This document shows positions 16,888 through 24,572 of a stretch of DNA of 64,000 nucleotides, piece by piece. The stretch's first letter is position 1, and each line of letters begins with the position of its first letter. The stretch spans positions 2,604,001 to 2,668,000 of the forward strand of contig NC_015717.1 of NCBI RefSeq assembly GCF_000253295.1, read 5' to 3'. The translations under genes were made by a program, and so were the position numbers. The notes beneath the pieces were generated by a model, which was not told the origin of the DNA, searched no databases, and worked only from the letters and a program-made list of their open reading frames with translations. This DNA is from Hyphomicrobium sp. MC1. GTDB taxonomy: Bacteria > Pseudomonadota > Alphaproteobacteria > Rhizobiales > Hyphomicrobiaceae.

Positions 16888-18036
16888 CTACTCGATTTTC
16901 CGTGTTCCGGTGACACGCAGCCCGAACGCCTCGAGGCCCACGTACACATGTTGCGGGGACGTCGTCAAAAGCACCATGTCCTTGACGCCGAGATCGGCAA
17001 GAATTTGCGAACCGATACCGATTTCAACCTGACGGCGCTCCTTGCTCGCATCCGCCACCGCGCCCGGCGTCGACCGACGCGAAATCCATTCGGAAACGGA
17101 CTTCGGACGAAGATCGCGGATCAAAACGATGACGCCGCGGCCATCCGCTTCGACAGCGCGCATCGCCTGCTCGATGGCGGTGCCATCTTCGCAATGCTGG
17201 TCGATGCCGACGACGTCGGAGAGAACATTGACGGCATGCACGCGCACGAGAACCGGGCCGCCCTTCGAAAGGTCGCCCTTGACCAGCGCCAAGTGTTCGC
17301 CGGGCTCGACCGTCGTATCGTAGACGACAAGATTGAAATCGCCGGCCGCCGTCGTCACCGGCGTCTGGGCGACGCGCTTGACGATGCGATCATTCTTCAG
17401 GCGATAAGCGATGAGATCTTCGATCGAACCGATCTTCAGCCCATGGAACTGTGCGAAGGCTGTCAGATCGGGAAGGCGCGCCATCGTGCCGTTCTCGTTC
17501 ATGATCTCGCAGATCACGGCCGCCGGATTGAGCCCGGCAAGCTTGGCGAGATCGATCGAGGCTTCAGTGTGGCCGGCTCGGACGAGAACGCCACCTTCGC
17601 GCGCGATCAGCGGGAAGACGTGACCGGGCGAGACGATGTCGTTTGCCCCTTTCGTCGGATCAATGGCGGTCGCGATGGTGCGGGCGCGATCGAACGCTGA
17701 GATGCCCGTCGAGATGCCTTCGCGGGCTTCGATCGACGCTGTGAAAGCCGTGCGATTGCGCGAGCCGTTGTGGCGGACCATGTAATCGAGATTGAGTTCG
17801 GTCGCGCGCGTCTGCGTCAGCGACAGGCAGACCAGTCCACGGCCGTACTTGGCCATGAAGTTGATGGCATCGGGCGTCGCCATCTGCGCCGGGATGATGA
17901 GATCGCCTTCGTTCTCGCGATCTTCGGCATCGACGAGAATGACCATGCGGCCATTCTGCATGTCTTCGATGATCTCCGCGATCGACGACAGGACGCTGTC
18001 GCTGCGCACAGTCCGTAGGTTTGAAGGACCCGACAT
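16888..18036 (-). CDS. ribB: 3,4-dihydroxy-2-butanone 4-phosphate synthase with degenerate GTP cyclohydrolase II domain (RibBX type)
   Basis: 382 residues. The N-terminal half is a complete DHBP synthase: DAEDRENEGDLI acidic metal site, FTASIEAREGISTGISAFDRA, and VRAGHTEASIDLAKLAGL. The C-terminal half aligns with GTP cyclohydrolase II, but the zinc/catalytic core HSECLTGD…RCDCG reads HAVNVLSDVVG…QHCEDG, so two of three zinc cysteines are gone. That matches the RibBX variant described in proteobacteria, where the X domain lacks GCHII activity. A separate ribA must therefore lie outside the window. The ATG overlaps the ribE stop (TAATG). RibB function firm; X domain function unknown. Confidence 0.92.
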   Translation of the reverse strand: MSGPSNLRTVRSDSVLSSIAEIIEDMQNGRMVILVDAEDRENEGDLIIPAQMATPDAINFMAKYGRGLVCLSLTQTRATELNLDYMVRHNGSRNRTAFTASIEAREGISTGISAFDRARTIATAIDPTKGANDIVSPGHVFPLIAREGGVLVRAGHTEASIDLAKLAGLNPAAVICEIMNENGTMARLPDLTAFAQFHGLKIGSIEDLIAYRLKNDRIVKRVAQTPVTTAAGDFNLVVYDTTVEPGEHLALVKGDLSKGGPVLVRVHAVNVLSDVVGIDQHCEDGTAIEQAMRAVEADGRGVIVLIRDLRPKSVSEWISRRSTPGAVADASKERRQVEIGIGSQILADLGVKDMVLLTTSPQHVYVGLEAFGLRVTGTRKIE

Positions 18037-18629
18037 TAGGGGCGAAACTCCATCAGCCGCGCGACGTAGCGCGCGAAAACATCCACTTCCAGATTGACCA
18101 GATCGCCGGGGGTTTTCGCGCCCCAGGTCGTCACCGTCAAGGTATGCGGTATGAGATTGACGCCGAACCGGGTTTCCGCAACCTCATTGACGGTCAGCGA
18201 GGTTCCGTCCAACGCGACCGAACCCTTGGGCGCTATATAGCGGGAAAGATGCTCGGGCGCTTCCAAAAGAAAGCGTTTGCTGTCACCGTCCGGGGTAATT
18301 GAAATAATTTTGGCGACGCCGTCGACGTGCCCCGAGACGATATGCCCGCCAAGCTCGTCGCCCGCCCGGAGCGACCGTTCCAAATTGACGCGGCGGCCAG
18401 GCTGCCAGCTGTCGAGGGTGGTTTTGGCCAGAGTTTCATTCGAGACGTCGACGGTAAATTCGGCACCGGCCGAAATTGGTCTGATGTCCGTCGCCGTCAG
18501 GCAGACGCCGTTGCAGCAGATTGAAAGGCCTGTTTCTTCCGGCTTCAGGGGATAGGCCGTCCGCAGCGTAAAGCAGCCGCCAGAGCGCGCTATGACCTCG
18601 CCGACATCGGTGATCAATCCAGTAAACAT
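18036..18629 (-). CDS. ribE: riboflavin synthase, alpha subunit
   Basis: 197 residues from ATG 18629 (MFTGLITDVGEV), the invariant start of the family; the frame is open 9 codons more, which I discard. Two lumazine-binding domains follow each other (about 1-97 and 98-195), the second with GGHIVSGHVDGVAKI. It dismutates two lumazine molecules to riboflavin. It starts 4 nt after ribD and its stop overlaps the ribBX start, so the three are co-translated. The symbol ribC is used for the same gene in some genomes. Confidence 0.95.
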   Translation of the reverse strand: MFTGLITDVGEVIARSGGCFTLRTAYPLKPEETGLSICCNGVCLTATDIRPISAGAEFTVDVSNETLAKTTLDSWQPGRRVNLERSLRAGDELGGHIVSGHVDGVAKIISITPDGDSKRFLLEAPEHLSRYIAPKGSVALDGTSLTVNEVAETRFGVNLIPHTLTVTTWGAKTPGDLVNLEVDVFARYVARLMEFRP

Positions 18630-18633
18630 GCGA

Positions 18634-19758
18634 TCAGCGTCCTTCCCTATCTGCAAGGCGACGATAGCGCCACATCGTATCGGTGCCGATTGTCCGTCGT
18701 TCGACTGCGGTCATTCCAAGGTCTCCGACCCACCGCCGCATGGCCCTGTCGGCGGCAACGTCTGATGGGCTGCCCGCCATATAGAGCACGACCTCGTCCG
18801 CCAGCGCTGCATCCGCGAAGCCGCGCCAGATTGCCGGGCCGCCTTCGACCAGGAGGCGGGTGATGCCGCGCGCGACCAGCGCCTCCATGATCGACGGCAG
18901 CCATAACGTGCCGCCGACGACGCCGACGTCGATAACCTCCGTGCCGCCGTCGGCGATGGCGCGTTTCTTCCCAGCGTCGCTTGCCGCCGACGTCATCAGC
19001 CAGACGGGAACGTCGCGAGCACTTTTGAAGAGCTTGGCTGCGAGCGGCAGATCGAGCGAACGCGAAAGCACAACGCGCACCGGCGAGCGATCCATGAGGC
19101 CCGGCAGGCGGCACGTCAGCTCCGGATCGTCGTCCCGAACCGTGGCGCTGCCGACGAGGATCGCGTCAAACTCCTTGCGCAGAAGCATGCCGTGACGGCG
19201 GGCTAGTTCGCCCGTGACCCAGACGGGCGCAGAGCCCGAGCCGCGCGCGATTTCGCCGTTGGCATCGAGCGCGAGTTTCAGAGTGACGAGTGGGCGGCGC
19301 TCGGTGATGCGGACGATGTGGCCGCGCGTGATCCAGCGGGCTTCCGACACGCCGACGCCGCGCAAGACTTCGATGCCAGCATCGCGGAGACGATTGAGCC
19401 CCCGGCCCGCTACGCGCGGATCGGGATCTTCGATAGCGACGACGCAGCGTTTCAATCCAGCGGCAACAATGGCGTCGGCGCATGGCGCAGTACGGCCATA
19501 ATGCGAGCATGGCTCCAGCGTCACATAAATCGTCGCGCCACGGGCTTTATCGCCGGCGAGCGCGATCGCCTGAGGTTCTGCGTGCGGGCGGCCGCCGCGC
19601 GCCGTCGTGCCGCGCGCGATCACTTCCCCGGTTTCTTCATTGACGATCACAGCGCCGACGGATGGATTAGGCGCGGTCGCACCAAGCCCGCGCTCGGCCA
19701 TGCGCAGCGCAATCGCCATCATCTCGGCGTCGAACGCAGAACTTTTTCCTCGCGACAT
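18634..19758 (-). CDS. ribD: bifunctional diaminohydroxyphosphoribosylaminopyrimidine deaminase / 5-amino-6-(5-phosphoribosylamino)uracil reductase
   Basis: 374 residues. The N-terminal cytidine-deaminase-like domain has the zinc ligands in GGRPHAEPQAI and EPCSHYGRTAPCADAI. The C-terminal reductase domain (from about 155) has VTLKLALDANGEIARGSG, FDAILVGSATVRDDDPELTCR and LLVEGGPAIWRGF. It carries out steps two and three of riboflavin synthesis. It lies 5 bp after nrdR and 4 nt before ribE in one operon. Confidence 0.95.
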   Translation of the reverse strand: MSRGKSSAFDAEMMAIALRMAERGLGATAPNPSVGAVIVNEETGEVIARGTTARGGRPHAEPQAIALAGDKARGATIYVTLEPCSHYGRTAPCADAIVAAGLKRCVVAIEDPDPRVAGRGLNRLRDAGIEVLRGVGVSEARWITRGHIVRITERRPLVTLKLALDANGEIARGSGSAPVWVTGELARRHGMLLRKEFDAILVGSATVRDDDPELTCRLPGLMDRSPVRVVLSRSLDLPLAAKLFKSARDVPVWLMTSAASDAGKKRAIADGGTEVIDVGVVGGTLWLPSIMEALVARGITRLLVEGGPAIWRGFADAALADEVVLYMAGSPSDVAADRAMRRWVGDLGMTAVERRTIGTDTMWRYRRLADREGR

Positions 19759-19763
19759 GTGGC

Positions 19764-20291
19764 TTAGTGCTTTTTCTCGGCGGCAAGCTCATCGAGCACG
19801 GGCGTACCGAACCGTTCGTTAAGATCGAGCGGATCGTGTGTATCGCTCGCGAGTTCGCGTAGGACGGCGTGAAAATCCGCCGCATCGCGGAAGTCGCGAT
19901 AGACGGATGCGAAGCGGACATATGCGACCGGATCGAGGCCGCGCAAGGCTGCCATGACGAGTTCTCCGATCTCGGCCGAGGTAATTTCGGTTTCGCCGGA
20001 GCTTTCGAGCTGGCGGACGAGACCCGACACCAAGCGGTCGATGCGTTCGGGCTCGATGGGGCGCTTGCGCATCGCGACCGAGATCGACTTCGAGAGCTTG
20101 TCGCGATCGAACAGAACCTTGCGGCCGGAACGTTTGACAACCGTCAGCTCGCGCAACTGCACGCGTTCGAACGTCGTGAAGCGACCGCCGCAATCGGAAC
20201 AGATACGCCGACGCCTGATCGCGGAGTTCTCGTCCGACGGCCGACTATCCTTGACCTGGCTATCCTCGCTTCCACAGAAGGGACAGCGCAT
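19764..20291 (-). CDS. nrdR: transcriptional repressor NrdR
   Basis: 175 residues. The N-terminal zinc ribbon has CPFCGSEDSQVKDSRP…RRICSDCGGRFTTFER (four Cys), and the ATP-cone (about 49-139) begins LTVVKRSGRKVLFDRDKL. NrdR senses the ATP/dATP ratio and represses ribonucleotide reductase genes at paired palindromic boxes. It heads the riboflavin operon, a common alphaproteobacterial arrangement, and has a good AAGGAG site. Its probable target nrdJ is at 32385-36143, with a matching palindrome at 31956-31971. Confidence 0.96.
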   Translation of the reverse strand: MRCPFCGSEDSQVKDSRPSDENSAIRRRRICSDCGGRFTTFERVQLRELTVVKRSGRKVLFDRDKLSKSISVAMRKRPIEPERIDRLVSGLVRQLESSGETEITSAEIGELVMAALRGLDPVAYVRFASVYRDFRDAADFHAVLRELASDTHDPLDLNERFGTPVLDELAAEKKH

Positions 20292-20403
20292 CCCGATTGC
20301 TCCTTAATTCAACACGTGCGTCGTATAGCACGGTGTGGCGCGTTATCCCTTACGGAAGCGCAATTGTGAACCAAATTCATATGGGTGAAAGAGTTCAGAG
20401 AAC

Positions 20404-20844
20404 TCAAAGCTTCGGTTGCCGGTTCTTAGGCCGATTCTGCTTTTTAAACTCCTCACGGGCCTTTTCGACGGCCTGGATATGCGTCTCAACCCACGAATCA
20501 AGCTTGCGCATTGCGTCGGCCAGGGAGTGGCCAAGCTCAGTCAGTTCGTATTCAACATGAGGTGGGACTTCCATGCGATCGATGCGTCGCACGAGCCCGT
20601 TGCTCTCAAGAGTACGCAGAGTTTGAGTCAGCATTTTTTGCGAGACGCCCTCAACCAGCCGCATGAGTTCGCCGTTGCGCATTCGGCCGCGGCGTAACGC
20701 GGGCATGACGAGTAGCGTCCATTTGTCCGCCACGAGTTCAAGCAGGGCGCGCGACGGGCAAGCTTCCGCATAGATGTTTGCAGCGAGAGAACCCCGCTTT
20801 TCTGCATCGTCCTTCAATCTCTTCAATGGATCGGTGCTTGGCAT
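20404..20844 (-). CDS. HxlR family transcriptional regulator
   Basis: 146 residues. The winged-helix HxlR core has CPSRALLELVADKWTLLVMPAL with the conserved N-terminal Cys, followed by the recognition region GVSQKMLTQTLRTLESNGLVRR and the wing PHVEYELTELGHSL. A lysine-rich tail follows (about 125-146). HxlR proteins respond to aldehydes, quinones or thiol-reactive compounds and often regulate a divergent oxidoreductase. Here the divergent neighbour is a flavodoxin-like protein 95 bp away. Confidence 0.9.
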   Translation of the reverse strand: MPSTDPLKRLKDDAEKRGSLAANIYAEACPSRALLELVADKWTLLVMPALRRGRMRNGELMRLVEGVSQKMLTQTLRTLESNGLVRRIDRMEVPPHVEYELTELGHSLADAMRKLDSWVETHIQAVEKAREEFKKQNRPKNRQPKL

Positions 20845-20856
20845 GTTTTAATCTAT

Positions 20857-20877
20857 AGTTACCAAAAGGTGCGTACT
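20857..20877. promoter_or_regulatory. candidate HxlR operator in the divergent region
   Basis: AGTTACC, AAAA, then GGTGCGTACT form an imperfect inverted repeat 12 bp from the HxlR start codon. HxlR-family sites commonly contain TAGTTAC/GTAACTA-like arms, as seen in the left arm. Only one clear site is visible. Autoregulation and control of the flavodoxin gene is inferred. Confidence 0.35.
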
Positions 20878-20939
20878 TTACCGTTAGTTCCCACCCCGTA
20901 TATGCGACCTCGGCAGATCGCAAGTGCGGAGAACGCTAA

Positions 20940-21524
20940 ATGACTACTATCGCTGTCGTCTATCACTCTGGATATGGCCACACCGCCGTCGTCGCCGAGC
21001 ATGTGGCCAAAGGTGTAGAAACGGTCGCGGGCGCCACAGCCCGGCTTTACAAAGCTGACGACCTGACCGCCTCCGACCAAGGGCCTTGGGACGAGCTTGC
21101 GAATGCGGACGCCATCGTGTTCGGCGCGCCGACATACATGGGCTCGGCTTCCGCCGTCATGAAGCAGTTCATGGATGCTTCCTCGCAGGTTTGGTACACG
21201 CGGGGCTGGAAAGACAAGATCGCGGCCGGCTTTACGAATTCGGCGAGTTGGTCGGGCGATAAGCTGTCAACGCTCACCCAGTTAGCGGTTTTTGCCGGTC
21301 AGCACGGAATGGTCTGGGTCGGCACGGGCATGATGCCGGGGTACAATTCAACGACGACTACGCCCGAAGCCATTAATCGCCTGGGATCGTTTCTCGGCCT
21401 CATGACGCAAGCGAATGCCGACGAAGGCGCTGATAAAGCGCCACCACAACAGGACAGGAAGACGGCGGAACTCTTCGGGGCCCGCATCGCCGAAGCTGCC
21501 ACGCGCTGGAAGAAGGGCGCGTAA
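20940..21524 (+). CDS. flavodoxin family protein (NAD(P)H:quinone oxidoreductase-like)
   Basis: 194 residues. The FMN phosphate loop is YHSGYGHTAVVAEHVAKG; APTYMGSASAVMKQFMD and the TNSASWSGDK stretch are typical of WrbA-like flavodoxin-fold reductases. Probably a cytoplasmic FMN-dependent quinone or electrophile reductase. It is divergent from an HxlR regulator, the usual pairing for an inducible detoxification enzyme. The pair lies between nrdR and glyA, which are close neighbours in many relatives. Substrate unknown. Confidence 0.8.
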   Translation: MTTIAVVYHSGYGHTAVVAEHVAKGVETVAGATARLYKADDLTASDQGPWDELANADAIVFGAPTYMGSASAVMKQFMDASSQVWYTRGWKDKIAAGFTNSASWSGDKLSTLTQLAVFAGQHGMVWVGTGMMPGYNSTTTTPEAINRLGSFLGLMTQANADEGADKAPPQQDRKTAELFGARIAEAATRWKKGA

Positions 21525-21552
21525 AGCCCGATCGCTCGGCTTCGCAGACATG

Positions 21553-21589
21553 AAAAAAGGCCGTGGGGCGAGCGCCGCACGGCCTTTTT
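21553..21589. terminator. bidirectional terminator between the flavodoxin gene and glyA
   Basis: AAAAAAGGCCGTG at 21553-21565 pairs with CACGGCCTTTTT at 21578-21589 around a GC-rich loop. A stem flanked by A and T runs serves both convergent genes (stops at 21524 and 21603). Confidence 0.9.
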
Positions 21590-21602
21590 CATTACATCGC
21601 GC

Positions 21603-22907
21603 TTAAGCGTAGATCGGGAAACGGGCGCAGAGCTCCGTCGCCTTGGCCTTCACGGCTTCTTCGACAGCCGCGTTGCCTTCTTCGCCGTTCTTCGACAGAC
21701 CATCGAGAACTTCGGAGATCAGGCGTCCGATCTCCTGGAACTCGGCGACGCCGAAGCCGCGCGTGGTGCCGGCAGGCGAGCCAAGACGAATGCCCGACGT
21801 GACCATCGGCTTCTCGGGGTCGAACGGAATGCCGTTCTTGTTGCAGGTGATGTGCGCGCGGCCGAGCGACTTCTCGGCCTTGTTGCCCGTGATCTTCTTC
21901 GGACGAAGGTCGACGAGGATCAGGTGCGTGTCGGTGCCGCCCGAGACGAGCGCGAAGCCGTTCTGCACCATGACCTCACCAAGAGCCTTGGCGTTGTCCA
22001 TGACGTTCTTGATGTAGACCTTGTAGTCCGGGCGCAGCGCCTCGCCGAAAGCGACGGCCTTCGCAGCGATGACGTGCATCAGCGGGCCACCCTGGATGCC
22101 AGGGAAGATCGCCGAGTTGATCTTCTTCGCGATATCTTCGTCGTTCGTCAGGATCATGCCGCCACGCGGGCCGCGCAGCGTCTTGTGCGTCGTCGTCGTG
22201 ACGACGTGGGCGTGCGGGAACGGGCTCGGGATAAGGCCAGCGGCCACGAGACCGGCGAAGTGGGCCATATCGACGAGGAACGTCGCGCCGACTTCATCGG
22301 CAATCGCACGGAACGCTGCGAAGTCGATCTTGCGCGGATAGGCCGAACCGCCGGCGATGATGATGCGCGGCTTGTGCTCGTGGGCAAGCTTCTTGACCTC
22401 GTCCATGTCGATGAGGTGCGTGTCCGGCTTCACCATGTAATGGACAGCGTTGAACCACTTGCCCGACTGGTTGACGGGTGCGCCGTGCGTCAAGTGTCCG
22501 CCGGCAGCGAGCGACAGGCCGAGGATCGTGTCGCCCGGCTTCGCCAGCGCGTTGAAGACGCCCTGGTTGGCCTGCGAGCCCGAATTCGGCTGAACGTTGG
22601 CAAAACCGCAGTTGAACAGCTTCTTGGCGCGGTCGATCGCGAGTTCTTCGGCGATATCGACGTATTGGCAGCCGCCGTAGTAGCGCTTGCCCGGATAGCC
22701 TTCTGCGTACTTGTTCGTCAGAACGGAACCTGCAGCATCGAGCACAGCCTGAGACACGATGTTCTCAGATGCGATCAGCTCGATTTCGTGCTGCTGACGT
22801 CCGAATTCCTTCTGGATGGCGGAGAAGACCTCGGGATCGGTCTCCGAGAGGTGCGCCTTGAAGAAGCGCGACGTCTGCGAGTTTGCTGCGGCCGGTGCAG
22901 TCGACAT
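21603..22907 (-). CDS. glyA: serine hydroxymethyltransferase
   Basis: 434 residues from ATG 22907 (MSTAPAAANSQTS), preceded by AGGGGAAAG; the frame runs 27 codons further without protein character. SHMT hallmarks are IELIASENIVSQAVLDAAGS, YAEGYPGKRYYGGC, HGAPVNQSGKWF, and VTTTTHKTLRGPRGG with the PLP lysine. It interconverts serine and glycine with transfer of a one-carbon unit to tetrahydrofolate; in serine-cycle methylotrophs it also serves carbon assimilation. Which role applies cannot be told here. Confidence 0.97.
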   Translation of the reverse strand: MSTAPAAANSQTSRFFKAHLSETDPEVFSAIQKEFGRQQHEIELIASENIVSQAVLDAAGSVLTNKYAEGYPGKRYYGGCQYVDIAEELAIDRAKKLFNCGFANVQPNSGSQANQGVFNALAKPGDTILGLSLAAGGHLTHGAPVNQSGKWFNAVHYMVKPDTHLIDMDEVKKLAHEHKPRIIIAGGSAYPRKIDFAAFRAIADEVGATFLVDMAHFAGLVAAGLIPSPFPHAHVVTTTTHKTLRGPRGGMILTNDEDIAKKINSAIFPGIQGGPLMHVIAAKAVAFGEALRPDYKVYIKNVMDNAKALGEVMVQNGFALVSGGTDTHLILVDLRPKKITGNKAEKSLGRAHITCNKNGIPFDPEKPMVTSGIRLGSPAGTTRGFGVAEFQEIGRLISEVLDGLSKNGEEGNAAVEEAVKAKATELCARFPIYA

Positions 22908-23101
22908 TGAGCTTTCCCCTGATTTTGGAAATGTTTTTGTAGCGCTGGCGGGGACCGTTAAGTCAAGCCCGGCCGGACGCGGGTTCAACCATAGTAAGGG
23001 CTCAGGCGCCAGGGCTCAACACCCCACCCGGGCGCGTAATATCGGCGCGGATGGGGCTTTTGGCTCAAAGGGGTAGTCAGGTCCTGCTCGGCGAACCCGC
23101 C

Positions 23102-24334
23102 CTATTCGGCGGCTTCGGCGAGGCTTTCCATCAGCGCCAGCGGGCACTGACACCACAGCTCGGACAGGGCGTTAACGAGGTGATCCATGTCGGCATCGGT
23201 GTGATGCGGCGACGGCGTCAGGCGCAAACGCTCCGTACCGCGCGGCACGGTTGGGTAGTTGATCGGCTGGACGTAGATGCCGTAGCGATCAAGGAGAACG
23301 TCCGTCAGCGCCTTGCAGCGCACCGGATCGGCGACGAGCACCGGCACGATGTGGCTCGGCCCCTGGATGACCGGAAGGTCGGCCGCAGCGAGCTTGCGCT
23401 TCAACGTGCGGGCACGTTCCTGGTGCGCCTCGCGCTCAGCGCTGCTCGACTTCAGGTGACGGATCGAAGCAACAGCACCAGCCGCGATGGCGGGCGCCAA
23501 AGACGTCGTGAAGATGAAGCCCGGCGCGTAGGAGCGAATGGCATCGCAGATGGTTTTCGAGGCAGCGATGTAGCCGCCCATGACGCCGAAGCCCTTAGCC
23601 AGCGTGCCGTTGATGATGTCGACGCGATCCATGACTTTGTCACGTTCGGCGACGCCGCCGCCACGCGGACCATAGAGGCCGACGGCATGCACTTCGTCGA
23701 GATACGTCAGAGCGTTATATTTCTTCGCCAGATCGCAGACGGCGCCGATCATGGCGACGTGGCCGTCCATCGAATAGACGCTCTCGAAAGCGATGATCTT
23801 CGGCGTCTCACGCGGCACCGTTTTGAGTTTGGCTTCGAGATCGGCGAGATCGTTATGGAGGAAGATCTGCTTCGGTCCGCGGCCATTGCGAATGCCGGCG
23901 ATCATCGAAGCGTGGTTCTTTTCATCCGAGAAAATCACGCAGCCCGGAAAGAGCGTGGCCAGCGTCGATAGGGCCGCTTCATTGGCAACGAAGGCCGAGG
24001 TGAAGACGAGAGCGGCTTCCTTGCCGTGGAGGTCGGAGAGTTCGTTTTCGAGTTCGACGTGATAGTGGGTCGTGCCGGCGATGTTGCGCGTCCCGCCCGA
24101 ACCGGCACCAACGAGGTCGATCGCTTCGTGCATGGCGGCAAGCACTTTGGGGTGCTGGCCCATGCCGAGATAGTCGTTCGAGCACCATACGGTAATGGGC
24201 TTGGCAGCCTCGCCCTTGATCACTTCGGCTTTGGGAAAGGAACCTCGGCGGCGCTTCAGGTCGGCGAAGACGCGGTAGCGGCCTTCTTTCTTGACGGCAT
24301 CGAGGGCATCGGAGAGCTTCTGCTCGTAATTCAT
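23102..24334 (-). CDS. hemA: 5-aminolevulinate synthase (ALAS, C4 pathway)
   Basis: 410 residues of the alpha-oxoamine synthase family. Features: WCSNDYLGMGQHP, the glycine-rich GAGSGGTRNIAGTTHYHVEL, LDEVHAVGLYGPRGGG with the PLP-binding Asp, and Lys in NGTLAKGFGVMGGY forming the Schiff base. It condenses glycine with succinyl-CoA to make 5-aminolevulinate, the first tetrapyrrole step, and is diagnostic of alphaproteobacteria. The minus-strand region upstream carries a FixK/FNR-like box (24527-24540). glyA, which makes glycine, lies just downstream but about 190 bp away. Confidence 0.97.
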   Translation of the reverse strand: MNYEQKLSDALDAVKKEGRYRVFADLKRRRGSFPKAEVIKGEAAKPITVWCSNDYLGMGQHPKVLAAMHEAIDLVGAGSGGTRNIAGTTHYHVELENELSDLHGKEAALVFTSAFVANEAALSTLATLFPGCVIFSDEKNHASMIAGIRNGRGPKQIFLHNDLADLEAKLKTVPRETPKIIAFESVYSMDGHVAMIGAVCDLAKKYNALTYLDEVHAVGLYGPRGGGVAERDKVMDRVDIINGTLAKGFGVMGGYIAASKTICDAIRSYAPGFIFTTSLAPAIAAGAVASIRHLKSSSAEREAHQERARTLKRKLAAADLPVIQGPSHIVPVLVADPVRCKALTDVLLDRYGIYVQPINYPTVPRGTERLRLTPSPHHTDADMDHLVNALSELWCQCPLALMESLAEAAE

Positions 24335-24526
24335 CTTCTGGTTTCCGCTCCCAAAAGCACGACGTTCATTTTATTTTTCAGCCTTTATGGCCCCGGAGGG
24401 CACAAAGAACCAGTGCCGTTTCGTCGCGCAGTTGCATGAAATTTTGGTCAGGTTCAAGGACTTTCTTCAACACCCAACGCTCCTGCCCAGAACCTTTGCA
24501 ATTATTCTAAAGCACCACAACCAACC

Positions 24527-24540
24527 TTGAGGCGCATCAA
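24527..24540 (-). promoter_or_regulatory. FixK/FNR-like box upstream of hemA
   Basis: TTGAGGCGCATCAA matches the anaerobox TTGAT-N4-ATCAA at 9 of 10 defined positions. On the minus strand it is followed after 17-20 nt by TAGAAT/AATAAT, a plausible -10 element, giving a predicted start near 24493 and a leader of about 160 nt to the hemA ATG. FnrL/FixK control of hemA is known in Rhodobacter and Bradyrhizobium. Match seen, regulation inferred. Confidence 0.5.
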
Positions 24541-24572
24541 ACCATACCGAGGTATGTAGACCGTTCTCTGAA

